Made by a program: the position numbers and the translations under genes | NCBI RefSeq assembly: GCF_000720175.1 | Contig: NZ_JOIX01000091.1 | Location: 1 to 29,430, forward strand | Reading direction: 5' to 3' | DNA length: 29,430 nucleotides | DNA from: Streptomyces sp. NRRL S-337 | GTDB taxonomy: Bacteria; Actinomycetota; Actinomycetes; Streptomycetales; Streptomycetaceae | Notes under the pieces: model-generated | Told to the model about the DNA's origin: nothing | Seen by the model: only the letters and a program-made list of their open reading frames with translations | Database searches by the model: none | In this document: positions 13,661 through 21,472 of the stretch, piece by piece | Layout: every line of letters begins with the position of its first letter | Numbering within the stretch: position 1 is the stretch's first letter

Positions 13661-14536
13661 GTGGCAGCAGGAGTGACCAAGACGACCACTGGAACCGACT
13701 GGGGCAAGGCGGATTTCGAGGCGATCTACAACTGCCCTGATCCCCGTCGGTACTTCACCACCCTGCAACCCCTGGAGTACCAGATTCCGCACCACGGCCA
13801 GGCGGTGTTCCGCGCCCTGACCGAGACCCTGCGGCGAAGCCGCGGCGACCGCCCCCCGCTGAGCGTCGTGGACCTGTGCTGCTCGTACGGGGTCAACGCG
13901 GCGCTGCTCAACCACCGGCTGTCCCTGACCGACCTCTACGGGCGCTATGCCGGAGACCGCCCGGGCGGCCCGACGACCGGCCAACTGATCGACGAGGACC
14001 GCCCGTTCTTCGCCACCCGGCGGCGCGCCGAAGCCGTCCGGGTGACCGGCATCGACGCGGCGGAGCGGGCCGTGGGGTACGCGCGCGAGGTCGGCTTGCT
14101 CGACCACGGGTTCGCGGAGAACCTGGAGCTCGACGACCCGAGCCCGGAGCTGCGCGCCGTACTGGCCGGCACCGATCTGATCACCGTCACCGGCGGCGTC
14201 GGCTACATCTCCGCCCGCACCTTCGGCCGGCTCTTCGACTGTGTGGCCCGGCCGCCCTGGGTCGCCGCGTTCGTCCTGCGGACGGTCTCCTACCGGCCGG
14301 TGTCCGGCCTGCTGGCCCGGGCCGGGCTGGTGACCGAGCAGCTCACCACCCGTACGTTCCGCCAGCGGCGGTTCGCCGACGGCGACGAGCGGCGCGCGGC
14401 GTTCGAGGCGCTGGCCCGGCGCGGGCTGTCCATCGCCGGCAAGGAGTCCGACGGCTTCTACCACGCCGATTTCTACCTGTCCCGACCGGCCGCCGAGGTC
14501 GCGGCCCTGCCGCTGACGGAACTGCTGCCGGGCTGA
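13661..14536 (+). CDS. Class I SAM-dependent methyltransferase-like protein
   Basis: This 291-residue protein shows the glycine-poor variant of the SAM-binding motif I, VVDLCCSYGVNAALL (69-83), a following acidic strand end (RVTGIDAAERAVGYARE), and motif-IV-like TDLITVTGGVGYIS. This supports a Rossmann-fold methyltransferase or a relative using the fold. The substrate is unknown. The GTG start at 13661 has caggagg 7-8 bases upstream. It is transcribed alone and converges on the GntR gene. The replacement of the usual GxGxG by CCSYG makes substrate and activity uncertain. Confidence 0.7.
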   Translation: MAAGVTKTTTGTDWGKADFEAIYNCPDPRRYFTTLQPLEYQIPHHGQAVFRALTETLRRSRGDRPPLSVVDLCCSYGVNAALLNHRLSLTDLYGRYAGDRPGGPTTGQLIDEDRPFFATRRRAEAVRVTGIDAAERAVGYAREVGLLDHGFAENLELDDPSPELRAVLAGTDLITVTGGVGYISARTFGRLFDCVARPPWVAAFVLRTVSYRPVSGLLARAGLVTEQLTTRTFRQRRFADGDERRAAFEALARRGLSIAGKESDGFYHADFYLSRPAAEVAALPLTELLPG

Positions 14537-14575
14537 GCGGTCAGGCCCGGGGCGGCTGAGCCGGTCGCCCGGCGA

Positions 14576-14607
14576 ACGGCCCGCCCGGGCCGAGCCGGCC
14601 GGGCCGT
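14576..14607. terminator. Hairpin between convergent methyltransferase and GntR genes
   Basis: ACGGCCCG (14576-14583) pairs with CGGGCCGT (14600-14607) with a GC-rich, self-pairing 16-base interior. It fills the short gap between the two stop codons and likely ends both transcripts. Confidence 0.5.
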
Positions 14608-15323
14608 CAGTGCGGGTGCCGGGCCACCGAGACGTGTTCGCGGGCGATGCGCTCGGCGACCGTGTACTCCTGGGCGATCAGGGCGTCGAGCAGTGCGGTG
14701 TGTTCGGAGGCGTCGGCCAGCAGCTCGGCGGTGCGCAGGCGGGCGCCGCCGGCTGCGGACCACTGGGCGCGGCGGAGCAGGTCGCCGGTGACCTCGGTGA
14801 GCCGGCGGTTGCCGGTGAGCGACATCACGGCCCTGTGGAAGGCGTGGTCGGCCTCGGCGTAGCCGGCCCGGTCGCCGCGGGCGGCGGCCGCGACGCCGGA
14901 GGCGGCGAGCGGGCGCAGCTCCTCCCAGCGCTCCGGGGGCAGCGCCCGGGCCAGCCGGACGATCGCGGGCACCTCCAGCATGGTGCGGACCTCGGCCAGC
15001 TCGGCGAGGTCGCGGGAGCTGCGCTCGGCGATCCGGAAGCCGCGGTTGGGCACGACCTCGACGGCGCCCTCGCCGGCGAGCTGCTGCATGGCCTCCCGAA
15101 CCGGGGTCGCGGACACTCCGTAGCGCTCGGCGAGCGCCGGGCCGGAGTAGACCTCGCCGGGGGTCAGCTCACCGTCGACGAGGGCCCGGCGCAGCGCGGC
15201 CAGCACCTGGGCGCGGACCGAGTGCCGCCGGGGTGCGGTGGGACCGGGCTGCGCGGGTACCCAGGCCCGTGCGCGCGGCTGCTGCTCCGCTGTGCCCTGC
15301 TCCATGGCGGCTTCTTCTGACAT
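14607..15323 (-). CDS. GntR/FadR (FCD) family transcriptional regulator
   Basis: This 238-residue regulator has an N-terminal winged helix (about 35-100: VRAQVLAALRRALVDGELTPGE, then ALAERYGVSATPVREAMQQL and NRGFRI) and a C-terminal FCD ligand domain. The metal-site pattern is visible as Asp159, His163, His208 and His230. FadR-subfamily members usually sense carboxylic acids. A GTG at 15332 would add three residues, but the ATG at 15323 sits 7 bases after a good -10 box, so the mRNA is probably leaderless. It is divergent from the FhuF gene and convergent with the methyltransferase gene; its target is unknown. Confidence 0.9.
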   Translation of the reverse strand: MSEEAAMEQGTAEQQPRARAWVPAQPGPTAPRRHSVRAQVLAALRRALVDGELTPGEVYSGPALAERYGVSATPVREAMQQLAGEGAVEVVPNRGFRIAERSSRDLAELAEVRTMLEVPAIVRLARALPPERWEELRPLAASGVAAAARGDRAGYAEADHAFHRAVMSLTGNRRLTEVTGDLLRRAQWSAAGGARLRTAELLADASEHTALLDALIAQEYTVAERIAREHVSVARHPH

Positions 15324-15330
15324 TCCCAGC

Positions 15331-15358
15331 ACGATAGGCGGCCTCGGCGATAGTTCAA
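15331..15358 (-). promoter_or_regulatory. Promoter of the GntR gene (leaderless)
   Basis: On the minus strand, TTGAAC (15353-15358) and TATCGT (15331-15336) are separated by 16 bp. The A of the ATG at 15323 lies 7 bases beyond the -10, exactly where transcription should begin, and no Shine-Dalgarno precedes the codon. Confidence 0.55.
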
Positions 15359-15432
15359 ATCCGGAAGGAGGCGGAACGGCCGGTCCAGGCCCTCGTACAG
15401 GTGGCTCAGGACTGGCTCGCGAGGGGCCCGGG

Positions 15433-15463
15433 TAGGGTTTCCGATAAGGTAAGCCTTACCTGC
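15433..15463 (+). promoter_or_regulatory. Iron box (IdeR/DmdR-like) overlapping the FhuF promoter
   Basis: AGGTAAG-c-CTTACCT at 15447-15461 is a perfect inverted repeat matching the core of the actinobacterial DtxR/IdeR/DmdR box (TTAGGTTAGGCTAACCTAA) at most positions. It lies 8 bases after a -10-like TAGGGT (15433-15438) and 30-45 bp before the start codon, so repression by iron-loaded DmdR is expected. Confidence 0.8.
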
Positions 15464-15491
15464 CCACGCTCGCGATTCGGTGGTCACCCCC

Positions 15492-16331
15492 ATGGCTTCT
15501 GCCCTCGCCGCCCCGCCCGTCACACACCCCGTCACCGAGTCGTACGCGCGCCTGTCGGAGGTGTTCCCCGGCCTGCGGGTGTCGCTGTGGGACGCGGCGC
15601 CGCCGACCGGTGACGGCTGGGTGTGCGCGGCCGGGCTCGCGGCCGGCGGCGAGGCCCTGGAGTCCTTCCTGGCCTGGGACGATGCCCAGATCCAGCGGGA
15701 CTACGGGCAGTCCGCCCGGCCCGATGTCATCGCCAGTTTCGCGCTGCACCGCTACGCCTGGCCGGCCTGCCTGCTGATCACCGTCCCGTGGTTCCTGCAC
15801 CGCCGGGTGCCGTACCTGCCCGTGCAGGACGTCTGCTTCCAGCGCGAGCTGGGCCGGATGGCCGTGCGCATCGGCTCGTTCGGGTGTCTCCCGGACGATC
15901 CGGCGGCGGCGCTGCCGGGTGCCCGGGTGGTGCCGGACGAGGAGGCGCTGCGCGCGGAGGTGCGGGCGGCGGTGGCCGGGCATCTGGCGCCCGTCCTGGA
16001 AGGCTTCCGCGGGCGGATGCGGCGCGGTCCGCGGGCGCTGTGGGGCATGGCCTCCGACGAGATCGTCGAGGGGCTGTGGTACCTGGGTCACCTGCTGGGC
16101 GAGGAGCCGCGCGCGGTGGCGGAGCTGGAGCGGCTGCTGCCGGGCGCCACCTCACCGTATGTGGGCGGCGCCGGTTTCCGTACGCTGACCGGCCCGGACG
16201 GGGCCGCGCTGCAGACCCGGGACCGCGCCAGCTGCTGCATGTTCTACACGCTGCGCCCCGAGGACACCTGCATCACCTGTCCGCGGACCTGCGACGCGGA
16301 TCGCATCACCCGCCTCACCGCAACCACCTGA
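15492..16331 (+). CDS. FhuF-like siderophore ferric iron reductase
   Basis: This 279-residue cytosolic protein ends in the FhuF 2Fe-2S signature C-C-x10-C-x2-C (C248, C249, C260, C263). FhuF-type proteins reduce ferric iron in imported siderophores to release it. The body (residues 20-230) has the alpha-helical layout of the family, and length is near the usual 260-280. The start is ATG 15492 or GTG 15480, four codons earlier; ggtgg 8 bases upstream of the ATG favours the former. No siderophore transporter or synthetase is adjacent, so it appears as a single iron-regulated gene behind the iron box. Confidence 0.88.
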   Translation: MASALAAPPVTHPVTESYARLSEVFPGLRVSLWDAAPPTGDGWVCAAGLAAGGEALESFLAWDDAQIQRDYGQSARPDVIASFALHRYAWPACLLITVPWFLHRRVPYLPVQDVCFQRELGRMAVRIGSFGCLPDDPAAALPGARVVPDEEALRAEVRAAVAGHLAPVLEGFRGRMRRGPRALWGMASDEIVEGLWYLGHLLGEEPRAVAELERLLPGATSPYVGGAGFRTLTGPDGAALQTRDRASCCMFYTLRPEDTCITCPRTCDADRITRLTATT

Positions 16332-16526
16332 CCCCCACACCACCCGTTCGGGTCGCCGAATTCGAACCCAACCGGCCGTGCGCATACGGCAGTTCGAGGT
16401 CGGCGTCCGCTATCTGCCGGTCCTCCCCCTCCTTGGCGTTCTCTTGCTCCGAAAGCCCTTGGGGGCCGAGTGGATTCCGCCAGGATGTCGCGCGAAATCG
16501 CGTATCCGAGGCAAGGGATCCCCACC

Positions 16527-17627
16527 ATGAGAACGACCGACATATCGCTGGATTGGCTTGTTCCCGGCGTCCTGTCGCTGGGTGCCGTGTTGGCCGCCGC
16601 GGTGCTGGTGGTGCGCGGCCGCCGGGCGGCCGCGCAGTCGGGCGGCGACGACTCCTGGGAACGCAGCGAGGAGCGCCGCCGCCGCAAGGAGGCCGTCTTC
16701 GCCTCCGCCTCCTATCTGCTGCTCTTCTGCTGTGCCGCGGTCGCCGCCGCGCTGTCCTTCCACGGACTGGTCGGCTTCGGCGTCCAGAACCTCGGGCTCA
16801 CCGGCGGCTGGGAGTACCTGGTGCCGTTCGGCCTCGACGGTGCGGCGATGTTCTGCTCGGTGCTCGCCGTGCGCGAGGCCAGTCACGGCGACGCGGCGCT
16901 GGGCTCGCGCATGCTGGTATGGACCTTCGCGGGCGCCGCGGCGTGGTTCAACTGGGTGCATGCGCCGCGCGGCCTGGACCATGCCGGCGCCCCGCAGTTC
17001 TTCGCCGGGATGTCGCTGTCGGCCGCGGTCCTCTTCGACCGCGCGTTGAAGCAGACCCGCCGGGCGGCGCTGCGGGAACAGGGCCTGGTGCCCCGGCCGC
17101 TGCCGCAGATCCGGATCGTGCGCTGGCTGCGCGCGCCCCGCGAGACCTTCGCGGCCTGGTCGCTGATGCTGCTGGAGGGCGTACGGACGCTGGACGAGGC
17201 GGTCGAGGAGGTCCGCGAGGACCGGCGGGAGCGGGAGCAGAACCGCTTGCGCCGCCGCGAGCAGGGCAAGCTCGACCGGGCCCGGATCAAGGCGATCAAC
17301 CGCCAGCACCGCGGCTGGGGCATCGGCCGGAGCGGCGGCCGGCAGTTGGCGGTCACCCCCGCCGGCGCCGAGGTGGCAGGTCCGGACTCCGCCATAGCCG
17401 GCGATCCGCCGCCCCTGCCCGCCGTAGAGCTGCCGCTGCGCTCCCGCCCGGCCCTCAAGGCCGTATCCGGCGCTGACCCCGACGCGGTCACCGCCACGGA
17501 CACCGTCGATCCCGCGACCCGGTCCTGGCGGGCCGTGGACCTCACCGCGGAGGACGACACCCAGACGCTGCCCCGTCTGGACTCCCTGGAGGAGAAACTC
17601 GCCGAGATCGAACGGCAATTCGGCTGA
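16527..17627 (+). CDS. DUF2637 membrane protein
   Basis: This 366-residue protein has about five hydrophobic segments (10-29, 57-78, 95-117, 128-145, 155-172), matching the actinobacterial DUF2637 family, whose function is unknown. A basic, highly charged stretch follows (about 215-260, many R/E/K, possible coiled coil: EEVREDRREREQNRLRRREQGK), then a Pro/Ala-rich cytosolic tail ending in EEKLAEIERQFG. The ATG at 16527 with aaggga upstream is preferred to one at 16470 without a ribosome site. Related proteins occur on streptomycete mobile elements as well as chromosomes, but no other plasmid genes are nearby. It converges on the RsbW-like ATPase. Confidence 0.8.
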   Translation: MRTTDISLDWLVPGVLSLGAVLAAAVLVVRGRRAAAQSGGDDSWERSEERRRRKEAVFASASYLLLFCCAAVAAALSFHGLVGFGVQNLGLTGGWEYLVPFGLDGAAMFCSVLAVREASHGDAALGSRMLVWTFAGAAAWFNWVHAPRGLDHAGAPQFFAGMSLSAAVLFDRALKQTRRAALREQGLVPRPLPQIRIVRWLRAPRETFAAWSLMLLEGVRTLDEAVEEVREDRREREQNRLRRREQGKLDRARIKAINRQHRGWGIGRSGGRQLAVTPAGAEVAGPDSAIAGDPPPLPAVELPLRSRPALKAVSGADPDAVTATDTVDPATRSWRAVDLTAEDDTQTLPRLDSLEEKLAEIERQFG

Positions 17628-17629
17628 CC

Positions 17630-17686
17630 GGCGGCGGACCGCGTCGGCCGACACCCCCCGACTCCTGGTCAGGCCGGTCCGCCGCC
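17630..17686. terminator. Inverted repeat between convergent genes
   Basis: GGCGGCGGACCG (17630-17641) pairs perfectly with CGGTCCGCCGCC (17675-17686) over a 33-base loop. It starts just after the DUF2637 stop and reaches into the last codons of the ATPase gene; it is a likely bidirectional terminator. Confidence 0.6.
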
Positions 17687-18217
17687 CAGCTCGAACCAGA
17701 CACACTTGCCGAATCCCTCGCTGCGTATCCCCCACGCGTCGGCCAGGGCACGCACCAGCATCAGCCCCCGGCCCGAGGTCCCGTCCGCGCTCGCCGCACG
17801 CACCTCAGGACGCCCGGGAGCGCAGTCCCGCACCTCGACCCGCAGCCGGTCGCCGACCTTCGCCGTGACCACCGCATCGCCCTCGGCGTGGACCAGGGCG
17901 TTGGTGACCAGCTCGCTGGTGAGCAGCGTGGCGACCTCCGCGAGCTCGCCGCCACCGGGTGCCGCCCACCGGCTGAGTAACTGCCGTAGTTCCCCGCGTA
18001 TCTCGCCCACCGCGCGCAGATCCGCCCGGCGCACCTTCCGCTCCAGCACGCCCGGCGTCCGCGCCGTGCCCCCCTCGCTCTGCTGGGTCGTCGTCTGTCG
18101 TCTTTCCCGTTCCTCGCGTCGCACAGGCTGACGCATACTCTCCCCCGCCCCCCACGGACCCAGGCGTCCGGTCTCGAACAGCCTCACGGTCAGCATGCCC
18201 ATCGGATCAGTCGCCAT
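17669..18217 (-). CDS. RsbW-like ATP-binding protein (HATPase_c_2)
   Basis: This 182-residue protein has the Bergerat ATP-binding fold of anti-sigma-factor kinases: N box SELVTNALVHA (101-111; Glu102, Asn106), G1 box around RDCAPGRPEV (130-139) and G2 box SGRGLMLVRALADAWG (148-163). Streptomycetes carry many such lone ATPases, which bind or phosphorylate anti-anti-sigma proteins or act in other partner-switching circuits. The first 60 residues are a charged, poorly conserved extension. The start is uncertain: ATG 18217 with ggaag upstream, or ATG 18202. It is divergent from the mannosidase gene (113 bp apart). Confidence 0.85.
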   Translation of the reverse strand: MATDPMGMLTVRLFETGRLGPWGAGESMRQPVRREERERRQTTTQQSEGGTARTPGVLERKVRRADLRAVGEIRGELRQLLSRWAAPGGGELAEVATLLTSELVTNALVHAEGDAVVTAKVGDRLRVEVRDCAPGRPEVRAASADGTSGRGLMLVRALADAWGIRSEGFGKCVWFELGGGPA

Positions 18218-18330
18218 GCTTCCGTCGGCTTCCGCTTCGGGGCGCGCGGTCGTCCGCGCGCCGGGTGGGCGGGCCGGGCCGCGCCGGGTATGCCTGTCGG
18301 GTGGGGCCCGGACGAGCGGGAGGAGCCGCC

Positions 18331-21300
18331 GTGCACGACGACCGACTGCTGGTGGAGGAGCGCCTGGCACGGGCGCTGGGGCAGTTCATCCGGCCCGCGG
18401 TGTACGCGGCGCGGGTGCCGCTGCGGCTGGCCGCCTGGCATGCGCCGGGCGAACCACGGCCGGTGGCCGAGGCGCTGGGCGCCGAGTACGTGCCGTTCGC
18501 GGCGGGCGAGGCGTGGGGGCCGCCGTGGTCGACGAGCTGGTTCCGGCTGGCGGGTGAGGTGCCCGAGGAGTGGGCGGGGCGGCGGGTGGAGGCCGTCATC
18601 GATCCCGGGTTCAGCGGCGACGGGCCCGGTTTCCAGGCGGAGGGCCTGGTGTACGACGCCGAGGGCGTTCCGCTGAAAGGGATCCATCCGCGCAACCGCC
18701 ACGTCCCCGTCGGTGCGCCCGTCCGCGGTGGCGAGGAGGTGCGGCTGCTGCTGGAGGCCGCCGCGAACCCGGCGGTGCTGCGGGACTTCCGCCCCACCGA
18801 CCTCGGTGACGTCCGCACCGCGCCGGACCGCCCGCTGTACCGCTTCGCCTCGGCGGACCTGGCCGTCCTCGACGAGACGGTCTGGCACCTCGTGCTCGAC
18901 ATCGAGGTGCTGGCCGAGCTGATGCCGGAGCTGCCGGCCGACCGCCCGCGCCGGCACGAGATCCTGCGCGCGCTGGAGGACCTGCTGGACACGCTGGACC
19001 TGCACGACGTCGCGGGCACGGCGGAGGCCGGCCGGGCCGCGCTGGCCGGGGTCCTCGGCCGCCCCGCCGCGGCCAGCGCCCACCGGCTCTCGGCCACCGG
19101 GCACGCCCATATCGACTCCGCCTGGCTGTGGCCGCTGCGGGAGACCGTCCGCAAGGCGTCCCGCACCTTCGCCAATGTCACCCAACTCGCCGCCGAGTAC
19201 CCCGAGTTGGTGTTCGCCTGCTCCCAGGCGCAGCAGTACGCCTGGGTCAAGGAGCACCAGCCGCACATCTGGGCGCGCATCAAGGAGGCGGTGCGCAACG
19301 GCACCTGGGCGCCGGTCGGTTCGATGTGGGTGGAGTCGGACGCCAACATGCCCGGCGGCGAGGCGCTGGCCCGGCAGCTGGTGCACGGCAAGCGGTTCTT
19401 CCGGGAGGAACTGGGGGTGGAGACCGAGGAGATCTGGCTGCCGGACTCCTTCGGCTACACCGCGGCCTTCCCGCAGCTGGCCCGGCTGGCCGGCGCGCGG
19501 TGGTTCCTGACGCAGAAGCTGTCGTGGAACCAGACCGACCGGATGCCGCACCACACCTTCTGGTGGGAGGGCATCGACGGCACCCGCGTCTTCACCCACT
19601 TCCCGCCGGTCGACACCTACAACTCGCGGCTGCACGGCGCCGAACTCGCCCACGCCGAACGGAACTTCGCCGAGAAGGGCCGCGCCACCCGCTCCCTCGT
19701 CCCGTTCGGCTGGGGCGACGGCGGGGGCGGCCCGACCCGGGAGATGCTGGAGCGGGCCCGCCGGCTGCGCTCGCTGGAGGGCTCCCCGCGGGTCGAGATC
19801 GAGCCGCCGGCCCGGTTCTTCGCGGCGGCGCACGAGGAGTACGGCGCGGCCGCGCCGGTCTGGTCGGGCGAGCTGTACCTGCAGTACCACCGGGGCACGT
19901 ACACCTCGCAGGCCAAGACCAAACAGGGCAACCGGCGCAGTGAACACCTTTTGCGTGAGGCGGAGTTGTGGGCGGCGACGGCGGCGGTCCGGGCTGCGGC
20001 CGCCGGGGGCGCGGAGGGCGGGTATGGGTATCCGTACGACGCGCTGGACCGGATCTGGAAGACCGTGCTGCTGCACCAGTTCCACGACATCCTGCCGGGC
20101 TCGTCGATCGCCTGGGTGCACCGGGAGGCCAGGGACACCTACGCGGCGGTCGAGGCGGAGCTGACCGGCATCATCGAGGAGGCGCTGGCCGCACTGGGAC
20201 GGGCGGCGGACGGCGCGCCGCCCACGGTGTTCAACGCCTCACCGTACGACCGGGACGAGATCGTCGAGCTACCGGGCGACGGGCCGGGTGCGGCCGTCGC
20301 CGTGCACGTCCCCGCGCTGGGGGCGGCGGCCGTCCGCCCGCCGGGGCCGGACTCCCCCGTTCCGCCGCCCGCGCCGGTACGGGCCACCACCGATACCGAC
20401 GGCACCGTCACCCTCGACAACGGGCTGCTCCGGGTCCGCGTCGACAACGACGGCCTGCTGGCCTCGGTCCGCGATCTGCACGCGGGGCGGGAGGTGCTGG
20501 CGCCCGGCGCCCGCGGCAACCTGCTCCAGCTGCACCCCGACCACCCCACCAAGTACGACGCCTGGGACCTCGACGGGCACTACCGCCACCGGCACACCGA
20601 TCTGACCGCCGCCGAATCCGTCGACCTGCTCACCTCCGGGCCGCTGACCGCGACCGTGCGGGTGACCAGGTCGTTCGGTGCGTCGCGGGTGGTCCAGGAG
20701 CTGACGCTGCGGGCCGGCGCGCACCGCCTCGACGTGCTCACCGACATCGACTGGCACGAGTCGGAGAAGGTCCTCAAGGCCGCCTTCCCGCTGGACGTGC
20801 ACGCCGAACGGTCCACCGCCGAGATCCAGTTCGGGCATGTCCACCGCCCCACCCACACCAACACCAGCTGGGACGCGGCCCGGTTCGAGATCTGTGCACA
20901 CCGCTGGCTGCGGGTGGCCGAGCCGGGCTACGGCGTCGCGCTGCTCAACGACTCGACCTACGGCCACGACGTGACCCGGGTCCCGCACGCCGAGGGCCTG
21001 GGCACGACCGTGCGGCTGACCCTGCTGCGCGCCCCGCACAGCCCCGACCCGGCGACCGACCAGGGCAGCCACCGGTTCCGCTACGCGCTGCTGCCGGGTG
21101 CCACGACCGGCGCCGCGGTCGCCGAGGGCCTCGCCCTGAACCTGCCCCTCCGGACCGTGGCCGTGCCGCCGGTGCCGCCGCTGGTCCGCGTCGACCACCC
21201 GGCGCTCACCGTCGAGTCCGTCAAGCTCGCCGAGGACCGCAGCGGTGACGTGGTGGTCCGGCTCTACGAGTCCCGGGGCGGCCGCGCCACCGGCATCCTC

Positions 21301-21456
21301 TCGCCCGGTTTCCCCGTCGAACGGGCCACCGTGACCGATCTGCTGGAGCGTCCGCTGCACGACGAGGAGGAGGGGCCGACGGCGGAACTGACGCTGGAGC
21401 TGCGCCCGTTCCAGATCCTGACGCTCCGGCTCCGGCCGCAGCGCCCCGGCGGCTGA
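18331..21456 (+). CDS. GH38 alpha-mannosidase (MAN2C1-like)
   Basis: This 1041-residue enzyme belongs to glycoside hydrolase family 38 and should cleave alpha-mannosides with retention, using a divalent metal. The N-terminal beta domain precedes the catalytic (beta/alpha) domain. GHAHIDSAWLWP contains metal ligands His260 and Asp262, WLPDSFGY has the nucleophile Asp372, and HQFHDILPGSS carries metal ligand His585. LTQKLSWNQTDRMPHHTFWWEG is very like the cytosolic MAN2C1 branch. There is no signal peptide, so it acts inside the cell. The GTG at 18331 follows gggaggag by 6 bases. No sugar transporter is adjacent; it probably recycles short mannosides. Confidence 0.93.
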   Translation: MHDDRLLVEERLARALGQFIRPAVYAARVPLRLAAWHAPGEPRPVAEALGAEYVPFAAGEAWGPPWSTSWFRLAGEVPEEWAGRRVEAVIDPGFSGDGPGFQAEGLVYDAEGVPLKGIHPRNRHVPVGAPVRGGEEVRLLLEAAANPAVLRDFRPTDLGDVRTAPDRPLYRFASADLAVLDETVWHLVLDIEVLAELMPELPADRPRRHEILRALEDLLDTLDLHDVAGTAEAGRAALAGVLGRPAAASAHRLSATGHAHIDSAWLWPLRETVRKASRTFANVTQLAAEYPELVFACSQAQQYAWVKEHQPHIWARIKEAVRNGTWAPVGSMWVESDANMPGGEALARQLVHGKRFFREELGVETEEIWLPDSFGYTAAFPQLARLAGARWFLTQKLSWNQTDRMPHHTFWWEGIDGTRVFTHFPPVDTYNSRLHGAELAHAERNFAEKGRATRSLVPFGWGDGGGGPTREMLERARRLRSLEGSPRVEIEPPARFFAAAHEEYGAAAPVWSGELYLQYHRGTYTSQAKTKQGNRRSEHLLREAELWAATAAVRAAAAGGAEGGYGYPYDALDRIWKTVLLHQFHDILPGSSIAWVHREARDTYAAVEAELTGIIEEALAALGRAADGAPPTVFNASPYDRDEIVELPGDGPGAAVAVHVPALGAAAVRPPGPDSPVPPPAPVRATTDTDGTVTLDNGLLRVRVDNDGLLASVRDLHAGREVLAPGARGNLLQLHPDHPTKYDAWDLDGHYRHRHTDLTAAESVDLLTSGPLTATVRVTRSFGASRVVQELTLRAGAHRLDVLTDIDWHESEKVLKAAFPLDVHAERSTAEIQFGHVHRPTHTNTSWDAARFEICAHRWLRVAEPGYGVALLNDSTYGHDVTRVPHAEGLGTTVRLTLLRAPHSPDPATDQGSHRFRYALLPGATTGAAVAEGLALNLPLRTVAVPPVPPLVRVDHPALTVESVKLAEDRSGDVVVRLYESRGGRATGILSPGFPVERATVTDLLERPLHDEEEGPTAELTLELRPFQILTLRLRPQRPGG

Positions 21457-21472
21457 CCGCGCGCTTCGCGGT
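21456..21472. terminator. Short hairpin between convergent genes
   Basis: ACCGCG-cgctt-CGCGGT has perfect 6-base arms and fills the 16-bp gap between the mannosidase and pyruvate oxidase stop codons. It is weak but well placed. Confidence 0.4.

Noticed and set aside
12936..13676. 246-codon frame in the spacer before the methyltransferase gene
   Set aside because: The product is a Pro/Arg/Gly string with no ribosome site and covers hairpins and direct repeats.
16340..16390. tRNA T-loop-like ggttcgaattc on the minus strand
   Set aside because: The flanking bases do not form a 5-bp T-stem and no acceptor, D or anticodon arms could be found.
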